From the NCBI RefSeq assembly GCF_000827885.1, contig NZ_JTKH01000007.1, positions 1-50,214 of the forward strand: a stretch of DNA of 50,214 nucleotides. The letters are read 5' to 3'. Below, in pieces: positions 45,563 through 50,214 of this stretch. Made by a program: the position numbers and the translations under genes. The notes beneath the pieces are model-generated. The model did no database searches. It worked only from the letters and a program-made list of their open reading frames with translations, and was not told where the DNA came from. Each line of letters starts with the position of its first letter. The stretch's first letter is position 1. Source of the stretch: Vibrio renipiscarius (GTDB taxonomy: Bacteria > Pseudomonadota > Gammaproteobacteria > Enterobacterales > Vibrionaceae).

Positions 45563-45740
45563 TAGCTGGTGCTCTCTAGAAGTTTAGATGGCTTAAAAGG
45601 GAATCTGGTGTAATTCCAGAACTGACGCGCAGCGGTAATAGAGAACGAACACTCCCAAGACACTGCTCCTAGTATGGGCGGGAAGTCGAGTAAGTAGGTA
45701 ACATTTAATAGCTCTAAAGTCCGAAGACCTGCCAGCAGCC
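45563..45740 (+). ncRNA. Cobalamin riboswitch
   Basis: Between trmA and btuB, the leader shows the ordered aptamer blocks: GCTGGTGCTC at the start, AAAAGGGAATCTGGTG-AATTCCAGAACTG in P3/P4, GCGCAGCGGTAA, the core GGGCGGGAAGTCGAGTAAGTAGG, and the B12 box AGTCCGAAGACCTGCCAGC at 45718-45736 (motifs given in part). Adenosylcobalamin binding is expected to shut off btuB. Confidence 0.92.
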
Positions 45741-45774
45741 GAGTGAACGCAGAAGCAAAGTGCTTCCTACTCGG
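45739..45774 (+). promoter_or_regulatory. Expression-platform hairpin of the cobalamin riboswitch
   Basis: CCGAGT...ACTCGG encloses a second stem GAAGCA-AAG-TGCTTC. It directly follows the B12 box. With no long T-run after it, translational control of the btuB ribosome site (AGGA at 45792) is more likely than termination. Confidence 0.55.
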
Positions 45775-45806
45775 TTCGACTTACGCGATTTAGGATTATC
45801 CCAAAA

Positions 45807-47624
45807 ATGAACCGTTCTATTATAGCGGTGGCCGTTGCGTCATTGCTTCCTTATACCTCTTACACTCAAGCCCAAGAAGCCTCCGTTGACGAAACCGTTG
45901 TAGTGACGGCTAGCCGATTTGAGCAGCCGCTAAATGACGTAGTTGCTTCGACTACGGTTGTATCAAAGCAAGAAATTGATGAGATACAAGCAAAATCACT
46001 TGTGGATATTCTTAAGCGTGTTCCTGGTATTGAAGTCTCTCAAAGTGGTGGGAGAGGGCATAGCGCCTCTGTCTTTATGCGAGGCTATAACAGTGACCAA
46101 ATTCTATTCTTAGTTGATGGTGTTCGTATTGATTCAGCTGCTGGTGGCATTAAGTTTAATCACATTCCGGTTGGGATCATCGAACGAGTTGAAGTGATTC
46201 GTGGACCTGGCGGTGCTCTTTATGGTTCCGATGCGATTGCTGGTGTAATTAATGTAATTACTGAATCTGGTAATAGTTCAGATGCGACTTATTTATCGCT
46301 TGGAGCTGGTAGTGATGCGCAAAAAGAAGCGAGTTTTTCGATAACGTCAGAATTAGACAATACTGGTGTATTGAAGTTGGCCGGTGGTTTTGAGGAGACG
46401 GAAGGTTTTGACATTAAAGACCCTTCAACAGGCCTTGATTATGGCTATGAGAGTCAAAATTTATTTGCTTCTTATGGTCAGTCAATTACCGACACTTTAA
46501 CGGGAACCGTTTCTCTACGTTGGTTTGATAGCCTTACAGAATATGACAAGGGCTCTAAGTATTTTGGTTACTCTGAAAATCTAAGTTTAACTGGTGCATT
46601 AGAGTATCAACGTGAGCACTTTAATTCAGTTTTGCGAGTAAATCAGCAGTCCATTGAGAATTTGGATTATTCAAAATCTGAGGGCAAAGACAATGCGGGA
46701 ACAAAAAAAGAGATTGAGTTAACTAGTGTGCAGTTTCTGAACCTATATCAGTTTAATGATGATTTTTCTATGGGAGCAGGTGCTGATTGGCGTAGGGAAG
46801 AGCTGAAAGATGGATCTATGTCTTATGGCTCTCCAGATCCTTTAGCTGGTGATGCAAGAGATACAACGGGTGTTTATACTTCGGTTGATGCTCAATTTGG
46901 TGATCTAAGCGTATTGGGTAGTGTTCGTTATGATAAGCATGACTCATATGATAATTACACTACATGGTCGTTAGGTTCTCTTTATCGTATTTCAGATAAC
47001 CACGCAGTCCGGTTTGCGGTGGGCACAGCTTTTAAAGCTCCCAGTTATTCTGACTTAAAAGATAATGCGGATTTGCAGCCAGAAGAAGCTGTTAATCGAG
47101 AAATTGGCTATATAGGCAGTTTCAATCTGTTCGATCTTGAAGTTACGGCTTATGATAACAAAGTTGATAATTTGATTATTTGGTATCAGGCTTCGCCATG
47201 GTATCCGTTGAATGTTGACGCTAAATTGAAAGGTATTGAGATTACTGGTCAGTTCGATACTTCTTTTATTCACCATACCGTTATTGCAGAGTTTAAAGAT
47301 CATAAAGACTCGCAGGGTAATAAATTGGCAAAGCGTGCTGATGAAAACTATAAATGGTTAATGGATGCGGCTTATGAAGATTTTGATTTCAATCTAACAT
47401 ATACATTCACTGGCGAACGCTTAGGGAATCCCAATGAGACTTATACCGAGGAAAATATGTTACCTTCGGTTGGTTTATGGGATATATCAGTTGGCTATTG
47501 GATCTCGCCTAAACTAGTTGTTAGAGGTAAGGTTGATAACCTTACAGACAAAGAGTATCAAACCACAATTGGCTATGCGGCACCAGAACGTAGATTCTTT
47601 GCAAATATGACGTATCAATTTTAA
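45807..47624 (+). CDS. btuB: TonB-dependent vitamin B12 receptor
   Basis: 605 residues. A signal peptide of about 22 residues is followed by the TonB box region DETVVVTA, the plug domain (about 40-150, with DGVRIDSAAGG and RVEVIRGPGGALYGSDAIAG), and a 22-strand barrel ending in an aromatic residue (YQF). It imports cobalamin across the outer membrane using TonB energy. The B12 riboswitch upstream and the neighbour murI support the assignment. Confidence 0.96.
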   Translation: MNRSIIAVAVASLLPYTSYTQAQEASVDETVVVTASRFEQPLNDVVASTTVVSKQEIDEIQAKSLVDILKRVPGIEVSQSGGRGHSASVFMRGYNSDQILFLVDGVRIDSAAGGIKFNHIPVGIIERVEVIRGPGGALYGSDAIAGVINVITESGNSSDATYLSLGAGSDAQKEASFSITSELDNTGVLKLAGGFEETEGFDIKDPSTGLDYGYESQNLFASYGQSITDTLTGTVSLRWFDSLTEYDKGSKYFGYSENLSLTGALEYQREHFNSVLRVNQQSIENLDYSKSEGKDNAGTKKEIELTSVQFLNLYQFNDDFSMGAGADWRREELKDGSMSYGSPDPLAGDARDTTGVYTSVDAQFGDLSVLGSVRYDKHDSYDNYTTWSLGSLYRISDNHAVRFAVGTAFKAPSYSDLKDNADLQPEEAVNREIGYIGSFNLFDLEVTAYDNKVDNLIIWYQASPWYPLNVDAKLKGIEITGQFDTSFIHHTVIAEFKDHKDSQGNKLAKRADENYKWLMDAAYEDFDFNLTYTFTGERLGNPNETYTEENMLPSVGLWDISVGYWISPKLVVRGKVDNLTDKEYQTTIGYAAPERRFFANMTYQF

Positions 47625-47629
47625 TTTTG

Positions 47630-47655
47630 TTAAACCGCCTCCGGGCGGTTTTTTC
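47630..47655 (+). terminator. Terminator of btuB
   Basis: AAACCGCC-TCC-GGGCGGTTTTTT, 6 bases after the btuB stop. The next gene starts 16 bases further, so its expression needs read-through or its own promoter. Confidence 0.9.
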
Positions 47656-47670
47656 CTATCAGAGAGAAAA

Positions 47671-48354
47671 ATGAAAAACATCATAGTCAGTTGGTCCTCC
47701 GGTAAAGACTCCACGCTCACTTTAGAGCGCTTAATGGAAAGCGACGAATATAACGTAGTGGGCATCTTTACGACTTACCTTGAAGGTGAAGTGCCTTTTC
47801 AAGCGACACCTATCGAAGTGGTAGAGATGCAAGCGGACTTACTTGGTTTGCCGCTAGTAAAGATAGTCTTGCCAGAAGTCTTCCCAAGTAATAAACGCTA
47901 TAAATCGTTGGTGGTTGAAGGGCTAAAAACATCAGGGTTAATATTCGACGCCGTTGCCTTTGGTGATATGTTCTGTAATGGCATTGCAGAGTACCGCCGT
48001 AGCTACATTGAACCGGCAGGGTGGCAATGTGTTTTTCCATTGATGGGACAAGAGAGTGCACAACTGGCGCAAGAGATAATCAGCCGCGGCATTAAAACCA
48101 TGCTCGTAACGGCGGATGGCGATCGTATTGAACGCACTTATTGCGGGCAATGGTACGATGCTTCTTTATTAGCGAGATTGCCAAAAGAGATCGATCCTTG
48201 TGGTGAGCACGGTGAATTTCATACGCTGGTGACACAAACGCACAGTTTTGATGGAGTATTAGAATTAGAGCTTCTACACGTAGAGCATGGTGAGCGTTTT
48301 TCTCACCAAAGATACCGCGCGAAAGCATTGCGAAAAGAAAATCGAAGGGTATGA
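47671..48354 (+). CDS. PP-loop ATP pyrophosphatase, Dph6/diphthine-ammonia ligase-like
   Basis: 227 residues. The N-type PP-loop is [18 protein letters not shown] (SSGKDS), and the family segments [19 protein letters not shown] and [16 protein letters not shown], with [15 protein letters not shown] near the C-terminus, match the adenine nucleotide alpha-hydrolase group that includes eukaryotic Dph6. Bacteria lack diphthamide, so the substrate is different and unknown. It sits between btuB and murI. Confidence 0.85.
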   Translation: MKNIIVSWSSGKDSTLTLERLMESDEYNVVGIFTTYLEGEVPFQATPIEVVEMQADLLGLPLVKIVLPEVFPSNKRYKSLVVEGLKTSGLIFDAVAFGDMFCNGIAEYRRSYIEPAGWQCVFPLMGQESAQLAQEIISRGIKTMLVTADGDRIERTYCGQWYDASLLARLPKEIDPCGEHGEFHTLVTQTHSFDGVLELELLHVEHGERFSHQRYRAKALRKENRRV

Positions 48355-48385
48355 TCGCCAGCATATAAATCAGTGGAATAGTGTC

Positions 48386-49186
48386 GTGTCTCAGCAACCT
48401 AAAATTTTAATTTTTGATTCTGGTGTAGGTGGTTTATCTGTCTATCAAGAGATAGAAGCTGCGTTACCACAAATCGACTATTACTATTTATTCGATAATG
48501 CCGCGTATCCGTATGGAGAGCTCGAACACCAAACGTTGATTGAGCGAGTTGAGCAGTTAGTAACAGAGTTTACTGCCTCCCATAAAATCGATTTAGTCGT
48601 GATTGCCTGCAATACCGCAAGTACGATTGTCTTGCCTTCTTTGCGCGCACAATTATCGATTCCAGTTGTGGGTGTTGTACCGGCCATCAAGCCTGCTTCT
48701 AACCTGGCCAATAAAGCCATTGGTTTAATTGCGACCCCTGCAACAGTGAAGCGCGAGTACACCCATGATCTAATCCGAGACTTCTCACAAAGCAAACCCG
48801 TGGAAATGCTGGGTCTGACTCGTTTGGTTGATATTGCGGAAGAGAAACTCAGAGGGCAAAGCGTTGACGCCCAAGAAATGGTCCAGCTGCTTGCGCCTTT
48901 AAAAAACAAGATTGATGTGGCTGTTCTAGGCTGTACACATTTCCCGTTAATAAAAGAAGAGATTCAAGCAGCATTGGGCAATCATGTTCAGCTGGTGGAT
49001 TCAGGAAAAGCGATCGCCCGCCGAGTACAAGAGTTGTTGGCGATTGAGGATCAAGTGAATGGTGTGGGTGTCAGAGAAATCTATGCCAGCGCACCTCCTT
49101 GGGAAGAAGATGCGCTGAATAGAGCGCTATCTATATTAGGCTTTAGCTCAGTTCGTCTTCTTCCTCTTGAGTTTTCGGTTCATTAG
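48386..49186 (+). CDS. murI: Glutamate racemase
   Basis: 266 residues from the GTG at 48386 ([16 protein letters not shown]); the longer frame would overlap the preceding gene in a different phase. The two catalytic cysteines are in [10 protein letters not shown] and VLGCTHFPL. It supplies D-glutamate for peptidoglycan. btuB-murI-rrn is the same order as in E. coli (rrnB). The last 44 bases overlap the convergent RRM gene. Confidence 0.95.
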   Translation: MSQQPKILIFDSGVGGLSVYQEIEAALPQIDYYYLFDNAAYPYGELEHQTLIERVEQLVTEFTASHKIDLVVIACNTASTIVLPSLRAQLSIPVVGVVPAIKPASNLANKAIGLIATPATVKREYTHDLIRDFSQSKPVEMLGLTRLVDIAEEKLRGQSVDAQEMVQLLAPLKNKIDVAVLGCTHFPLIKEEIQAALGNHVQLVDSGKAIARRVQELLAIEDQVNGVGVREIYASAPPWEEDALNRALSILGFSSVRLLPLEFSVH

Positions 49187-49595
49187 CAATCCGAACCTTC
49201 AGTGTTCTTTGCATATAATCCTTTTCATTTAATCCTTGAATGGCCGTTTCCGCATCAGTGGCGGCCATAACAACAAAACCAAACCCACGTCGCTTACCCG
49301 TACGCTTGTCTTTCATTAGGCGCACTGCAAAGACTTCCCCATGTTTGGCGAATAACTCCTTAACGTGAGCTTCGTTCGCTTTATAAGGTAGGTTCCCTAC
49401 ATATAGCGTCTTAGTAGCAGGATCACTAAGTGTTGTGGTTGCTTCTATTGTAGTGTTGGAAAATTTAAGGACAAAAGCAGAAGCAAGAACACCAACAACA
49501 AAACTAACAGCAGGGGAGATCTCGACCTGCGAGAAGACAATTCCACCCAATACAACTAAGGCGATCATCATTACCATTGATTTATTTGAACTCAT
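49143..49595 (-). CDS. Membrane-anchored RRM RNA-binding protein
   Basis: 150 residues. Two hydrophobic helices (about 7-21 and 28-44) form a hairpin anchor, a short linker follows, and an RNA recognition motif occupies about 62-137 with RNP2 LYVGNLP (64-70) and RNP1 [10 protein letters not shown] (101-110). The tail is acidic (EEEDELS). Vibrios carry such single-RRM proteins, but their RNA targets are unknown. The 3' ends of this gene and murI overlap by 44 bases. Confidence 0.88.
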   Translation of the reverse strand: MSSNKSMVMMIALVVLGGIVFSQVEISPAVSFVVGVLASAFVLKFSNTTIEATTTLSDPATKTLYVGNLPYKANEAHVKELFAKHGEVFAVRLMKDKRTGKRRGFGFVVMAATDAETAIQGLNEKDYMQRTLKVRIANEPKTQEEEDELS

Positions 49596-49787
49596 AATCA
49601 GGATACTACTTCTAGGTTAGAGAAAATTAACTGCCTACGTTTAACAAAATAGACACATGAATCTTACGTATATGGCTGGCCTTTTTCCAATTCATTGATG
49701 TGACATGACTCAAATGTTGAAATTTTATCCTATTTTAAATGATTTGCTGGCTTTTTAGGCAAACAAATTGATTTAGTGAAATAACAC
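49596..49787. promoter_or_regulatory. Upstream region of an rRNA operon (UP element and possible Fis sites)
   Basis: AT-rich stretch upstream of rrn P1, with TTTTATCCTATTTTAAATGA and AAACAAATTGATTTAG as candidate UP/Fis-type sequences. No gene seen. Confidence 0.4.
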
Positions 49788-49815
49788 TTGTCTTGTTTCA
49801 ATACCTCCCTATAAT
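49788..49815 (+). promoter_or_regulatory. rRNA operon promoter P1
   Basis: TTGTCT (49788-49793), 16-base spacer, TATAAT (49810-49815), then the GC-rich discriminator GCCGC. The CTCCCTATAATG core is the same as in E. coli rrnB P1. A GC-rich discriminator is the known basis of ppGpp and growth-rate control. Confidence 0.92.
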
Positions 49816-49894
49816 GCCGCTCCAACGACAGGGAATGAGACGAAAGTCACAAACCAGGTGGTTGAAGTAGAGAAAAGAAAGTTTGTTTAAACGC

Positions 49895-49922
49895 TTGACT
49901 CTCAAATCGGGAAGCGTAAGAT
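49895..49922 (+). promoter_or_regulatory. rRNA operon promoter P2
   Basis: TTGACT (49895-49900), 16-base spacer, TAAGAT (49917-49922), about 107 bases after P1; surrounding GGGAAGCGTA...CGCACCCC resembles E. coli rrnB P2. Confidence 0.85.
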
Positions 49923-49968
49923 ACGCACCCCTAGCGACACGGTATTCAAATGCTGGTTTCGTTAGAAA

Positions 49969-50214
49969 GCTCTTTAAAAATATAAACCTATCAATCTGTG
50001 TGGGCACTCGTTGATGATAATCCAATAAGTTGTTACTTAGGTAACGACTGTTTCTTCGGAAACACAATTGGGTTCAATGAACTGAGTGACCAATCGAGAT
50101 TAAGTTTACTTAATCTTGGCACAGTCAATTCATTACCATTCTGTTGGAATGGTAATAGCTTTAAAATTACTTCTTACTTTCGAGTAAGAACAGTTTTGAA
50201 GTCAGTATTCATTG
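49969..50214 (+). ncRNA. Leader of an rRNA operon (boxA, boxC-type region, hairpins)
   Basis: GCTCTTTAAAAA (49969-49980) is boxA and CAATCTGTGTGGGCACTCG (49992-50010) is the conserved leader segment seen in E. coli rrn leaders. Three hairpins follow at 50097-50116, 50132-50156 and 50171-50190. 16S rRNA should begin shortly after the right edge. Confidence 0.85.

Noticed and set aside
49798..50067. 89-codon minus-strand frame
   Set aside because: It runs through the rrn promoters and leader, which explain the sequence fully.

Overview
The window is chromosomal DNA from a member of the Vibrionaceae, most probably the larger chromosome of a Vibrio species. The evidence is the protein sequences (HemX/HemY, CyaA, LexA, FabR, BtuB, GlpG, RpoH), the gene order (cyaA-cyaY-lysA-dapF-xerC; rsmD/ftsY-ftsE-ftsX-rpoH; plsB/lexA-dinF; sthA/fabR-yijD/trmA; btuB-murI-rrn) and the 5S-tRNA-Asp-tRNA-Trp end of an rRNA operon. 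The species cannot be named from what is visible. Nearly all of the window is core genome. There is no transposase, integrase, prophage or CRISPR array.

Layout. 1-1085: the 3' end of an rRNA operon (partial 5S, tRNA-Asp, tRNA-Trp), followed by five tandem degenerate copies of tRNA-Trp, each with its own terminator hairpin. 1450-5526 (minus): tetrapyrrole operon hemC-hemD-hemX-hemY. 5874-8402: cyaA, facing cyaY, then lptM-lysA-dapF-DUF484-xerC-yigB. 13547-17895 (minus): DTW-domain protein, a large COG3650-type lipoprotein, the phosphatase yigL and lysophospholipase pldB, divergent from the exporter rhtB. 18865-22153: an arsenic resistance operon (arsR, an ArsJ-partner GAPDH, a CDKN3-like phosphatase, arsJ) that should convert arsenate into 1-arseno-3-phosphoglycerate and export it. 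22197-27776: small membrane and housekeeping genes (acyltransferase, DUF2500, a HEPN-like membrane protein, an overlooked 26-residue membrane peptide, yhhN, yecH-like, yhgN, yhhL, rsmD), interrupted by a gene-poor, G/T-skewed stretch at 24420-24980. 27987-31894: ftsY-ftsE-ftsX and rpoH. 31924-32204: a DnaA-box and GATC-rich intergenic region ahead of glpE-glpG. 33517-38051: fliL-like gene, ubiC-ubiA, plsB. 38412-41380: lexA with two SOS boxes, a class I methyltransferase whose start codon lies inside a long hairpin, and dinF. 41464-45366: sthA, fabR-yijD, trmA. 45563-49595: cobalamin riboswitch, btuB, a PP-loop ATPase, murI and a membrane-anchored RRM protein. 49788-50214: P1 and P2 promoters, boxA and leader of a second rRNA operon in the same orientation as the first.

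The window is therefore a segment of about 50 kb bounded by two directly repeated rrn operons. The most unusual features are the tRNA-Trp-derived array, the start-codon hairpin at 39149-39188, the DnaA-box cluster, the unannotated small membrane protein, and the G/T-skewed gap. I found no clearly new multi-gene system; the accessory content is the ars operon and a few small genes of unknown role.
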